Assembly (NCBI GenBank): GCA_009377495.1
Contig: WHTZ01000029.1
Location: forward strand, 1-64,000
DNA from: Luteitalea sp.
Lineage (GTDB): Bacteria > Acidobacteriota > Vicinamibacteria > Vicinamibacterales > Vicinamibacteraceae
DNA length: 64,000 bases
Direction: 5' to 3'
Below are positions 26,969-35,884 of this stretch, piece after piece; the first letter of the stretch is position 1; each line of letters begins with the position of its first letter. The position numbers and the translations under genes are program-made. The notes beneath the pieces were generated by a model. That model ran no database searches, had not been told where the DNA came from, and saw nothing but the letters and a program-made list of their open reading frames with translations.

Positions 26969-29761
26969 TCAGTCTGTGTCGGCTCGGAGCCGACCCTCGA
27001 TGCCCGCCAAATAGATCGCGTTGAAGAGGAGCTTGAACGTGCCGTGCGGCTGCGCGCGGAACGTAATCTCGGGACCAAAGAGGAACAGTTGTCCGTTGCC
27101 CACGGGTGCTGACGCTGCCGCGACACCGCCTTGCAAATACTCCTGCCCCCACGCCCAGCCACTCCTGAGCGGCCGGTCCGTGTCGAACCACGCGACCGGT
27201 CGCACGCCCTTCAACGGTGCGGCCGGCTCCAACCGAAATACCGGGTTGTTGTCGAAATAGACATCGATCGACTCGTCGACGAAGCCGGCCGCAAGTGGAT
27301 GCGACCGATCGATCGCGACCCGAAGCACCGACCCGGGCACGTAGAACTTCTCGCGCGACAGCGGTGTCTCGTGGGCCTCGTCATCGCGCTCGACGAGCGC
27401 GTTCGACAGCGGAAGACCGAGATGCGCGGCCAGGCTGGTCGAGCTGCCAATTGTCACAATGGTGCCGCCACTTTCGAGGAACGACTGGAGTTGGGGGACG
27501 GTCTTGTCAAGGGTGACGCGCCCGAGTCGGCTGTGGAACTCCGCGGGGATGTTCTCGGGTGACGGAAGCTGTTGTCCACGCCGACCCTCCCCGGAGGAGA
27601 GCGCCCCGTCGACGAAGATCAACGCGTCGAATCGTTCGGCGAGGCCACCAGCGTCCAGCTCCGGCGGATACACCACCTCGAACGGAAACTCAAAGCGCTC
27701 GAGAATGAAGCGAACCCAGCCCGAATCCATGGATCCGCCGTACTGATCCCATAGTCCAATGCGCACCGCGCGCACGGGCGACAGCCCAGCAGTCGGCCGT
27801 TGCTGCAAGCCATGGAACGACACGCCGACCTCCCGGGCCAGCCGCTCGACGAGCGCTCGGGTCGACTGCCGCGACGGTATGAACCATGCGCCAGCCCCAT
27901 ACGTCAGGTCGCCGGCATCGATCTCGGTGTCGACCCAGAACACCTCATCGCCCGCTTTCAGCAATCGATTGACGACCACGACCGAGTCGTTGGCTTCTCG
28001 AGGCACGAGATAGCCCGCGGGGTTCGACGGCCCCGTGATGGCGCCTGGCGGTGGTGCGATAACGTCTGAGATGCGCTCGAACGGGCCATCGAAGCCATCG
28101 AGGATACGGTCGAACCCGACGCCCATCTGGTAGGCGAGCGTCCAGCCCGCGCTGTCGTAGGGCGGAATGGGCGGCCCGCCCGGATACCTGAAGTCGTTGG
28201 GATGATCCTGCGGCTCGAACATGTCGAGCACGTGCGGCCGGAAGGCTTGTGCGGTCTGGACCACGAGTGAGCCAGCGGGATACGTCTTCCCGTCCACGGT
28301 AAACGATGAGGTCGCGCGCTGCACCTCCACGCCGTTCTTGATGAGTGCGTTGGCAAACTTGATGGCGGTGAGGAAGTCCGGCTGATCGGCTGGCAGGATG
28401 TAGCCGCGCGGATCACGACGCGCAGGGTCGCGTAGCAGCGCCGCGTACCGCTCCGCATCGGCCCCACGAATCGGGCGCTCCGAACGGGCATCTGCTTCAC
28501 GTTGGGCTGCTTTGACCGCCTCGAGACGGCGTGGATACCGGGTCCAGTGATCGCGACTGCCCCGATCGATAGAGTTCCGTCCCATCCGATAGATGTTGTA
28601 GAGGAATTGTTCGCGGTGCCGAGATGCCACATCGAGCACCGCACGATTGGCCGTGAGCGAGTACTCGATCGACTGTCGGAAGTGCCATTTCTGCGGCGAG
28701 ATCGGGTAGGGGAGATCACCGCTCGGAAGCTGACGATCCGCCACGAACGGGATCTCCATCGGCGTCGGACTGCCGATCGTCTCGGTGAGCAGTCCAATCA
28801 TGTTGTGGAAGTAGACCGTCGTTCTCAGGCCGCCGTTCCACCATGTGGAATAGCTCGCGCCTCGGCGCATGGTTGCGCCCGGCTTGCCTTCGGCCACGAA
28901 GCGTGTGTGCATCGCGGCTCCCACCAGGTCGATCCCAAGGGGAATCAGCGGATCGTAGACGTAGTTGAACGGGTCGCGAAACGGCGGGGCGAAGAGCACG
29001 GTGCCATCCGGGCCGCTCTGGTGGTGGTTGTACATGATTTGTGGAAACCACTCGCGGAACAGGATGCGGTTGATGTTTTCGGTCTCTCGCAGGTTGACCA
29101 TGTACGAGTCGCGATTGTTGTCGTGACCCGCGTATTTCTGGTACAGCCGCGGCAGATAGCGGAGCGACCGCTTCTTCGGGTCTTGCTCACGCATATACCA
29201 ATTTGCGACGAGCTCGTGCCCATCCGGGTTGGCGTGCGCTGCAAGCAGGATGACGTCCCGGAGCAGCCGCATCGTCTCGGGATCGGTCCGGCTCACCATT
29301 TCGTAGACGAGCTGCATGAGCTGCTGCGCGCCCAGCGTCTCGGTGGCGTGGAGACCGCCGTCGATCCAGACGACCGCCTTACCCTCGGCGGCGAGCTGAC
29401 GTGCCTGCTCATCGCTGAGCGCTTCGGCACGCGCGAGTCGCCTCGCGATTTCCTTGTAGCGCGGCAGCCGTTGGTGGTTCTCGGGCGCGGTAATGATCGC
29501 CATCCACTGCGATCGACCTTCGGCGGTCCGGCCGATGTCGACGAGCGTCATGCGATCCGACTCGCGGTCCAGCTTCTTCCAGTACTCGGTGAGCTGTGAG
29601 TAGGTCGCCAGCATGTAGTCGTCACCGATGTCGAAGCCGAGCTGCTCTCGCGGCGACGTGATCCGGGTGACCGCTGCGGCGCCTGTCTGTTGCGTCTGGA
29701 CAGGTGCCGCGATCACCGGGACCAGCAATAACACGGCTAGCGTGAGGCCTCTCGTGCGCAT
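26969..29761 (-). CDS. Exported M14-family zinc carboxypeptidase
   Basis: Large secreted metallopeptidase, 930 residues. Signal peptide MRTRGLTLAVLLLVPVIAAP; M14 domain at about residues 40-370 with the zinc motif GGLHATETLGA (HxxE), HANPDGHELVANW (substrate arginine region equivalents) and QIMYNHHQSGP (third His). The long C-terminal part contains class-I glutamine-amidotransferase-like segments (IGLWDQYGG, LGRVTLDKTVPQLQSFLESGG) of unknown role. The start was set at 29761 because GAGGAG lies 9 nt upstream; the longer frame adds a non-signal N-terminus. It is paired with a second M14 gene. Confidence 0.87.
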   Translation of the reverse strand: MRTRGLTLAVLLLVPVIAAPVQTQQTGAAAVTRITSPREQLGFDIGDDYMLATYSQLTEYWKKLDRESDRMTLVDIGRTAEGRSQWMAIITAPENHQRLPRYKEIARRLARAEALSDEQARQLAAEGKAVVWIDGGLHATETLGAQQLMQLVYEMVSRTDPETMRLLRDVILLAAHANPDGHELVANWYMREQDPKKRSLRYLPRLYQKYAGHDNNRDSYMVNLRETENINRILFREWFPQIMYNHHQSGPDGTVLFAPPFRDPFNYVYDPLIPLGIDLVGAAMHTRFVAEGKPGATMRRGASYSTWWNGGLRTTVYFHNMIGLLTETIGSPTPMEIPFVADRQLPSGDLPYPISPQKWHFRQSIEYSLTANRAVLDVASRHREQFLYNIYRMGRNSIDRGSRDHWTRYPRRLEAVKAAQREADARSERPIRGADAERYAALLRDPARRDPRGYILPADQPDFLTAIKFANALIKNGVEVQRATSSFTVDGKTYPAGSLVVQTAQAFRPHVLDMFEPQDHPNDFRYPGGPPIPPYDSAGWTLAYQMGVGFDRILDGFDGPFERISDVIAPPPGAITGPSNPAGYLVPREANDSVVVVNRLLKAGDEVFWVDTEIDAGDLTYGAGAWFIPSRQSTRALVERLAREVGVSFHGLQQRPTAGLSPVRAVRIGLWDQYGGSMDSGWVRFILERFEFPFEVVYPPELDAGGLAERFDALIFVDGALSSGEGRRGQQLPSPENIPAEFHSRLGRVTLDKTVPQLQSFLESGGTIVTIGSSTSLAAHLGLPLSNALVERDDEAHETPLSREKFYVPGSVLRVAIDRSHPLAAGFVDESIDVYFDNNPVFRLEPAAPLKGVRPVAWFDTDRPLRSGWAWGQEYLQGGVAAASAPVGNGQLFLFGPEITFRAQPHGTFKLLFNAIYLAGIEGRLRADTD

Positions 29762-29778
29762 GATGGAAGCTCCTCGCG

Positions 29779-30690
29779 ATGCAGATCGGGATAGTATGGG
29801 CCAGCGTGCGTCCAGCCCAGAGCGTCCCACGGATTCTCGCCGTCACATACCTCTTGCTCTTACTCGTAGGCTGCAACGACACGGACAGTCCGACAGCCCC
29901 TCCGCCACCCGGACAATCCAACACGGTCGTTTACTCAGCGCTGGGCGCCAGTGACGCCATTGGTGCCGGCAGCAGCGTCGTGTGCGTGCCCTTCGCCGAC
30001 TGCCCAAACGGGATGGGTTACGTCCAGCTCATCGAACGGGAGCTCGGCGCGACCCGCGAGGTCACGCTCATTAACCTGGGCCTTCCCGGCGCGGTCCTCA
30101 GTCCGGAGATCGAGCGGCTCGGTAATGATCTTGGTCGCGAGATCGTCGCGAACTTCCTCGAGCGCGAGGCGCCATTCGTGCTTCCGGAGAGCACCCTCAT
30201 CACCCTCTTTGCCGGCGCCAACGACGCGAATACCATTGCGGCGGCGATTGCCGCGGGCCGTGCCGAAGGCCAGGTTCAGGCATACATCGATCGGTGGGTC
30301 GACATCTTTGCGCGCGATGCTGTCGCCGTCGTGGAGCGCGCTCGGAACCGCGCACCCCACGCGCGCATCGTCATGGCCAATTTGCCGAATCTTGCGGGCC
30401 TGCCTTACGTCGCCAGTCGGCCCACCGAAGAGCGACAGATCCTCCAGGAGGTCTCGGTGAAGCTTACGACAACGGCTATCAACCCGTTGACCGGGAGCGG
30501 CGTCCTGGTCGTCGACGCGATGTGCGACCCACGCTCCTACAATCCTGGTCTGTACTCGTCAGATGGCTTCCACCCTAACGACGCCGGCTACGCGTACTTC
30601 GCCGAGATCTTCCTCGCTGCCATCACGAGCGGGACGGCTGCATCCCCTCCACCCGGCTGCAGCTCCATGGAGCTCGTCCCGCGCTTGTGA
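29779..30690 (+). CDS. SGNH/GDSL-type hydrolase lipoprotein
   Basis: A 303-residue exported esterase-like protein. The lipobox LLLLLVGC near residue 32 predicts a lipoprotein. SGNH blocks are visible: YSALGASDAIG (nucleophile Ser in block I), NLGLPGAV, LFAGANDANTI (block III Asn) and SSDGFHPNDAGYAYFA (Asp and His of block V). Start at 29779 gives a long n-region; a GTG at 29806 would give a more usual lipoprotein signal. It diverges from the M14 gene with only 17 bp between starts, so promoters must overlap the genes. Confidence 0.85.
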   Translation: MQIGIVWASVRPAQSVPRILAVTYLLLLLVGCNDTDSPTAPPPPGQSNTVVYSALGASDAIGAGSSVVCVPFADCPNGMGYVQLIERELGATREVTLINLGLPGAVLSPEIERLGNDLGREIVANFLEREAPFVLPESTLITLFAGANDANTIAAAIAAGRAEGQVQAYIDRWVDIFARDAVAVVERARNRAPHARIVMANLPNLAGLPYVASRPTEERQILQEVSVKLTTTAINPLTGSGVLVVDAMCDPRSYNPGLYSSDGFHPNDAGYAYFAEIFLAAITSGTAASPPPGCSSMELVPRL

Positions 30691-30694
30691 TTGG

Positions 30695-30745
30695 CCTGTA
30701 GGGCGCTCCTTTGTAGGGCGCCCCTTTAGGGACGCCATCTGTCAT
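30695..30745. repeat. GTAGGGCGCCCCTTTAGGG repeat
   Basis: Two GTAGGGCGC units and a CCCTTTAGGG hairpin lie between the convergent SGNH and M14 genes; they resemble the repeats at 22440 and 33714. Confidence 0.6.
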
Positions 30746-30785
30746 GGACGATCGCTCCGCGCCCTACCGACCTTTGTTAGGGTCG

Positions 30786-33500
30786 CTAATGCGCCGGCCC
30801 GAGGATGACCGCGTTGATGAACAGCAGCTCGGTGGCCTCTGCGAACGCGCGGAAGTTGGGCTCTTCGGCGAACGCGACGATGTGGCCTTGGCCGAGCGGC
30901 TGGTGCATGAGATACGCCTTGCTTGCGAGTAGCTTCCGCGATTCCGGCCATATCAAGCCACTCACGACCAGATGGTCATGCTCGGCGTACAGCCCGACAT
31001 TCCTACCCTTGTCCAACTTCACCGGCGTAAAGACACGCCGACCCTCAATCATCACCTGGATCTCGCCGTCACTTCCGGCGCTGAGCCAATGCTCCTGGTC
31101 GAGCACGACTCGCGCGAGCGCGCCAGGTGTGGAGAAAGGCTGCTCACGTTCGGGCTGAATCGCCTTTTCCAGATCGATCGGTTGGCGAGGCGACTCACCA
31201 CCCGGCTTGGCCTCTTTGGCCTCATCGGTCTTCTCATCTTTCTGCGGTTCGGTGTCTGGCCGGCCATCCTTCAGCTCAGTGGTCGTGGCGAGCAACCCCA
31301 CTGGCTGCCGCGCCGCCCAGCGTGACGCCTCACCAAATGTCACGAGCGTGCCACCCGCGGATACCCAGTGCTTGACCTTCTTGAGCGTCTCCGCCGTGAT
31401 GGCTGTTCGGTAGTCGCCGGATGGCAAGACCAGCACGTCGTAGCGCGACAGATCGACGCGGCCCAGCGAGGACACACGAACCGCGGTTGCGGGCTGGGTA
31501 AAGCGGCGCTCGAGCACGTAACGTGTGGCACCGGCCGAGAGGGTTTCGGTCGGCATGTCCCACGCGAGCAGCACGCGGGGGTGCTTGAGTGCGACCACTC
31601 GATTGCTACCAAGCGAGATGCCCTCCTCGACGTACGCGCTGTCGGCCGGCACCGCCTCCACATCGTGGCGCGCGACAATCCCCGCGAGCCGCGTCGCGAG
31701 GTCGTCTGGATTCTCGGCACGACGGATGATGGCTGCGCCGATCGGGTAACGCCGGCCACCAAGCGTGAACGGCGCAGCCGCGAAGCGCACACGCAGGCCC
31801 TGGTGGAGCGCTTCAATCACGGCTGCGGCCGTGCCCGATCCCCACGGCAAGAGATACGCGACCCGCGCGCGTGGCAGTGAGCTCGCCTGGCTCGACCCGT
31901 TGGACGTCCCAACTTGCGTGGAGGGGCTTGCGATGAACGGTCGCGTCTCGACTGAAACCGGCTGCTCTAACGTGAGCACCTCGACGTCGAAGAGCGCCGG
32001 CAGGCTCCACGCGGTGACGTCGTAGATCTCGTCGGGCAGCCGCTTCTTGCGGCGCCGGTCCTGCTCTTTGATGAACGCGTCGGGCTGCGGGATCTCGGGG
32101 TCGAGTAGATTTCGCAGCAATCGGCCACCGGGCTGCGCGGCGGGCACCACGAAGGTGGCTGCGGGTAGCTCGCGCTTGCCGACGGTCATCGGCGCACCTG
32201 TCTCGCGGACTTCGAAGCCCTGCTCGATCAAGAGGCGCGCGAGACGTCGCGTCCGTGACGGATCGCTGCCGGAAGCGAGCACGTAGGTGCGCACCGGTCC
32301 GCGCTCACCTTCGGCAACCGCTGTACGCCGGTACGCCGCAAAGTCACGCAGCAACGCTTCACGGTTGCGCGCCGCGGTTGCGGCAGTCGTGATGGCGGCC
32401 GTGAAGTGATGCAGCACACCATCACGATACGTGAGCAGCGTCTCGTCCGTGCGTCTGAGCACGAGCCCGCGGGCCGAGGCCTGCTCATAGGTCATGCCAA
32501 TCGCGCCGTGAAAGATGGGCCACGATTCGCCGTATCCGGGATAGAAGGAATCGTACTGTTCACGGATGAAGTAACTGAAGCCGCGCTCGTCGAACCGTGC
32601 GGCGTTGGCCTTACCGAACGTCTCGAACCATTGTCTCTGGTCCTTGGAGATGTGCGGATTGAGCGGATCCGCAGGCGGCGCGAAGTAGTACGTTGAATCG
32701 CCGCCCATCTCGTGCAGGTCGACGACGACCTGTGGGAACCAGGTGAGAAAGAAGCGCGTGCGACCGCGGGTCTCGGGCTGTGACTGCGCGAACCAGTCGC
32801 GATTCATGTCGAAGAGGTAGTGGTTGGTGCGACCACCGGGCCACGGCTGGTCGTGCTCCGCGGCAAGCGGCTCTGGATCCGGCTCACGCGCGCGACCTGC
32901 CATCGTCGTCGCCAGGAACCGCGCGCGGCCGTCTGGGTTCTGCATCGGGTCGATGAAGACGATGGCCTCGCGGCGGATGCGGTCAACATCCGGATCCGCT
33001 TGCGCCGCCAGCAGGTGATAGGCCTCGAGCAACGCCGCGTCACCTGACGAGATCTCGTCGCCGTGCACCCCGTGCATCAGCCACACGAGAACGGGCAGTG
33101 TGCGGACCAGACGTGTTGTCATGTCTGGTGTCAGTCTGCGCGGGTCCGCGAGCTGCTGCACGCCATCCTTGATGGTGTCGAGCTGCCGAATCCGTTCCGG
33201 ACTCCCGACGGCCAGCACGTAGAGTCGTCGGCCCTCCCACGATCGCGCATACTCGATGAGACGCGTGCGCTCGGGCGCGGCCTCCTGAAGCGCTTGCAGG
33301 TACGCGACGATCTGGTCGGGCGCCGTGATGTCCGCGCCGGGCTCGTGGCCCACGACCTGCTCGAGCGTCGGGATGCTGGCGTCGTAGCGAACGCCAGGAG
33401 CGAAGGGGAGCGGCGCCTGGGCGGGAATCTGTACCCCGGTAGCAAGCGCGAGTGTACCAGCAAGAAGGAGCGACTGCATCATGGGAAAAGTGTGGAGCAA
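30786..33500 (-). CDS. Second exported M14-family zinc carboxypeptidase
   Basis: A 904-residue relative of the 26969-29761 product. Signal region MMQSLLLAGTLALATGVQIPAQA; zinc motif WLMHGVHGDEISSG (HxxE about residue 140); FIDPMQNPDGRARFL and VVDLHEMGGDSTYYFAPP. The C-terminal half again has a gatase-like fold (RVLLAWDMPTETLSAG, VLVLPSGDYRTAI) and a charged linker KDEKTDEAKEAKPGGES. ATG at 33500 or the second one at 33482 could start it. Such long M14 proteins come in pairs in acidobacteria and probably serve extracellular peptide breakdown. Confidence 0.86.
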   Translation of the reverse strand: MLHTFPMMQSLLLAGTLALATGVQIPAQAPLPFAPGVRYDASIPTLEQVVGHEPGADITAPDQIVAYLQALQEAAPERTRLIEYARSWEGRRLYVLAVGSPERIRQLDTIKDGVQQLADPRRLTPDMTTRLVRTLPVLVWLMHGVHGDEISSGDAALLEAYHLLAAQADPDVDRIRREAIVFIDPMQNPDGRARFLATTMAGRAREPDPEPLAAEHDQPWPGGRTNHYLFDMNRDWFAQSQPETRGRTRFFLTWFPQVVVDLHEMGGDSTYYFAPPADPLNPHISKDQRQWFETFGKANAARFDERGFSYFIREQYDSFYPGYGESWPIFHGAIGMTYEQASARGLVLRRTDETLLTYRDGVLHHFTAAITTAATAARNREALLRDFAAYRRTAVAEGERGPVRTYVLASGSDPSRTRRLARLLIEQGFEVRETGAPMTVGKRELPAATFVVPAAQPGGRLLRNLLDPEIPQPDAFIKEQDRRRKKRLPDEIYDVTAWSLPALFDVEVLTLEQPVSVETRPFIASPSTQVGTSNGSSQASSLPRARVAYLLPWGSGTAAAVIEALHQGLRVRFAAAPFTLGGRRYPIGAAIIRRAENPDDLATRLAGIVARHDVEAVPADSAYVEEGISLGSNRVVALKHPRVLLAWDMPTETLSAGATRYVLERRFTQPATAVRVSSLGRVDLSRYDVLVLPSGDYRTAITAETLKKVKHWVSAGGTLVTFGEASRWAARQPVGLLATTTELKDGRPDTEPQKDEKTDEAKEAKPGGESPRQPIDLEKAIQPEREQPFSTPGALARVVLDQEHWLSAGSDGEIQVMIEGRRVFTPVKLDKGRNVGLYAEHDHLVVSGLIWPESRKLLASKAYLMHQPLGQGHIVAFAEEPNFRAFAEATELLFINAVILGPAH

Positions 33501-33589
33501 CGGTTACGCACTGGCGTACGCGAGTATCGACCGCCCCTTATTCTGCAATGAAAACAAATGCGATACCTGCCCATTCACTCGATGTCCGT

Positions 33590-33766
33590 AGCGCGCGGCC
33601 TTTCCGCCTTCGCGCTTCGCGCTACGGCGGACAAGTCCGCCGTAGCCTCGGCGAAGGTGGACCGCCGTAGCCTTAGCGGAGGCGGTTAGCCGCGCCATCA
33701 CGATCGCGGCCAGGAACGGCGCCCCTCGGCCAGGAACGGCGCCCCTAAAGGGGCGCCCTACCTATG
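33590..33766. repeat. Cluster of palindromic repeats
   Basis: GCTACGGCGGACAAGTCCGCCGTAGC (26 bp, given here as GCTACGGCGGAC plus its inverse) lies at 33627-33652 within a CCGCCTTCGCGCTTCGCGC context. AACGGCGCCCCT units and GGCGCCCCTAAAGGGGCGCC follow at 33716-33758. Related CCGCCTTCGC...CGGCGGACAAG pieces occur at 44478 and 58307. Confidence 0.7.
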
Positions 33767-34094
33767 CGTACTTTCCACACGCGTCATCGGGACGTTGCCG
33801 CCACACGCTACCCTTGATGTGTGCGTGGAAAGCAAATCTGAGCCGCGGGCGGCTCGGCGCACAGGACGACGATTTCGTCGCCTGGGGTGAGCCATCCGAC
33901 GTGGTGGTCGAATAGGAAGGCTCTACCCTTCATGCTCATGCGCGCGGCTGAACCGATTTGATGCGCGGTACGCCCACGTCGTCGGCGACCGCTCGATGGC
34001 ATCAATATTGCTCTGTAAGAAGCAAGGGAGCCGGGCCTCGCCATCATCTTTCCGCCGGCCTGGCAGCCAAACGCAATCATAAGTACCACACATC
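33767..34094. other. Spacer with no supported gene
   Basis: A leftward open frame at 33808-34089 has no recognisable domain and no ribosome site; its second half (GDEIVVLCAEPPAAQIC) might be an old fragment. A promoter for the downstream phosphatase gene should lie here, but none stands out. Confidence 0.4.
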
Positions 34095-34910
34095 ATGACG
34101 AAGCATTACTTATTGGTCAGTGATTTCGACCAGACCCTGAGCTCTCACGACTCGGGTCTCGTTCTCAGTCAGTTGCTCGGTGTGCCGGACTTCGAAGCGC
34201 GCGCTCAGGGGCTCTCTCGGATCAACTTCGTGCAGCAAGGTGCCGAGCTGGCATACCTCGTGCTCCACGACCCCGAGTTCCGCCGGGTGCGGCGCGAGCA
34301 CCTCATCGAGACTGGCAAGCGCATCCGCCTGAAGCGCAACATCGACTTTCTAGCGCGCTTCGTGGAGCGCAGCATCGATGGCCACCGGTTCCACTTCTTC
34401 GTGGTCTCGGCCGCACCCGAGGAGGTGATCAAGTCTGCCTTGGAAGGCCTCGTCCCGCCCGACCGCATCTTCGGTGCGCGGTTCAACTACCACGCGGCGA
34501 CGGGCGAGATCGAGTCCATTGCGCGCATTCCGGCCGGCTACGGCAAGGTGGCCGTGCTGATGGACCTGCAGGCGCGACTCCGCATTGCCTCCGATCGCGT
34601 CGTATACGTGGGCGACGGCAGCTCCGACGTGCACGTCATGCTCCACGTGAACCGGCGCGACGGCTTCACCATTGCCGTCTCGGAGAACAAGTACATCACG
34701 CCCATCGCCAAGCGCACGGTCCTCAGCGATGACACGTTGAGTGTGCTCGTGCCGATCCTCGAAGACATCCTGCAATGGGACGCCACACGAGTGCGCGTGC
34801 ACTTCGAGACGCATGGCTTCCTGATCCAGGAATGGGACAAGGTGCGGACGGACTGGCTGACCATTCGAGACAGTAGTCCTGACGTCGCCTCGGAGGGCGC
34901 CCATGTCTGA
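34095..34910 (+). CDS. HAD-family phosphatase (phosphoserine-phosphatase-like)
   Basis: A 271-residue cytoplasmic haloacid-dehalogenase-fold phosphatase. Motif I is [11 protein letters not shown] (Asp nucleophile about residue 10), motif [13 protein letters not shown], motif III a Lys in GYGKVAVL, and motif [16 protein letters not shown]. The helical insertion between motifs I and II (about residues 25-95) is of the small-cap C1 type as in SerB, but the substrate is unknown. Its stop overlaps the next gene by 8 nt, so the pair is coupled. Confidence 0.85.
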   Translation: MTKHYLLVSDFDQTLSSHDSGLVLSQLLGVPDFEARAQGLSRINFVQQGAELAYLVLHDPEFRRVRREHLIETGKRIRLKRNIDFLARFVERSIDGHRFHFFVVSAAPEEVIKSALEGLVPPDRIFGARFNYHAATGEIESIARIPAGYGKVAVLMDLQARLRIASDRVVYVGDGSSDVHVMLHVNRRDGFTIAVSENKYITPIAKRTVLSDDTLSVLVPILEDILQWDATRVRVHFETHGFLIQEWDKVRTDWLTIRDSSPDVASEGAHV

Positions 34911-35163
34911 GTGGATTGGCTGGCTCGCGACCGGTGTCTTCGTCCTCTCCTACGCCTGCCGCCGCCCCATGACCATGCGCATCGTCCAGGCTGGCGGGGC
35001 GGTGCTGTGGGTCACCTACGGCCTCCTGCTTGGCGCGGCGCCTGTCGTCGTTGCCAACCTGCTCGTCGGCGGCGCGGCGTTGGTCTCGTTGCGGAGTGGT
35101 CGCGACTGGAAACAAAACCCGCGTACGGCGTTGGCGCAGCCGGAGCACGAGACCGCAGCGTAA
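34903..35163 (+). CDS. Small membrane protein, YgjV/SemiSWEET-like
   Basis: An 86-residue inner-membrane protein with three hydrophobic helices ([31 protein letters not shown] and [17 protein letters not shown]) and a hydrophilic tail. The spacing, with an [10 protein letters not shown] loop, recalls YgjV or SemiSWEET three-helix transporters, but the PQ motif is not clear. It is translationally coupled to the HAD gene, so it may handle the substrate or product of that enzyme. Confidence 0.55.
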   Translation: MSEWIGWLATGVFVLSYACRRPMTMRIVQAGGAVLWVTYGLLLGAAPVVVANLLVGGAALVSLRSGRDWKQNPRTALAQPEHETAA

Positions 35164-35180
35164 GCGCAACGTGCGCCAGC

Positions 35181-35846
35181 TCACTCACTCGTGCGCTGGC
35201 GCAGCCATTCTCGGAAGGACCTGAGCGCGCCGCTTTGGCCCGCTGTCTTGCTGCGCTCCAACGACTCGGTGAGCGCGTCACTAGTCAGCACGGGAAAGGT
35301 ACGGCTAGCGGGTGCTTCGATATATCCCTGCGTCGTCAGATGGTAGATATGCATCCGCCGCTCATCGTATCGCCACACTTCGGGAACACCGAGGCTTGCG
35401 TAAAAGGCAAGCTTACTCACTGACCCGTGCGACACGTCCACTTCGACGACTACGTCCGGAGGGGGGTCGGAGCGGAGGTCGATGTTTCTCTTGCCGATGA
35501 TGCTGGCAGCGTGTTGCACGTAGAAACACGTGTCAGGTTCGGCGCCCTGGGCAAGGTCCTCCCGCTTGAAGGTCGTCGAACCGAGGCTCTCGAGATCTAC
35601 TCCCGTCTCATCTGCAACAAGGACAGCAAGGCGCAGAACCAGTAAGGCGTACATCTCGTGACTGGACGAGGGAGTCATGGCCTCAAGTCTTCCACGATCA
35701 TAGGTAACCCTTGCTGCGCACCCTTCCCCCAGGTCAGAAAGCAGTTGCTCGTACTCTGACCAGGCAACAGTCGTCAAAATGAGCGTACCGCCAGCCGGCA
35801 CGTGAGCAATCGCGTCACGGTAGGTGGCAGTCTGCGCTACGGTCAC
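35181..35846 (-). CDS. Uma2-family (DUF820) nuclease-like protein
   Basis: A 221-residue PD-(D/E)XK-fold protein of the Uma2 family, widespread in cyanobacteria, Chloroflexi and related phyla. It has the AEPDTCFYVQ, PPDVVVEVDVSHGSVSKLAFYASLGVPEVWRYD order (split at the ExD and K of the active site), so the nuclease residues look intact. A GTG at 35846 is preceded by GGAGG at five bases; a GTG at 35858 is the alternative. The cellular role of the family is not known. No partner gene is adjacent. Confidence 0.8.
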   Translation of the reverse strand: MTVAQTATYRDAIAHVPAGGTLILTTVAWSEYEQLLSDLGEGCAARVTYDRGRLEAMTPSSSHEMYALLVLRLAVLVADETGVDLESLGSTTFKREDLAQGAEPDTCFYVQHAASIIGKRNIDLRSDPPPDVVVEVDVSHGSVSKLAFYASLGVPEVWRYDERRMHIYHLTTQGYIEAPASRTFPVLTSDALTESLERSKTAGQSGALRSFREWLRQRTSE

Positions 35847-35884
35847 GACTTCCTCCACGGAATAGAGCCCTTTGACGCATCATA

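Noticed and set aside
33808-34089. 93-codon leftward frame in the spacer
   Set aside because: No domain, no ribosome site, and unusual composition compared with neighbouring genes.
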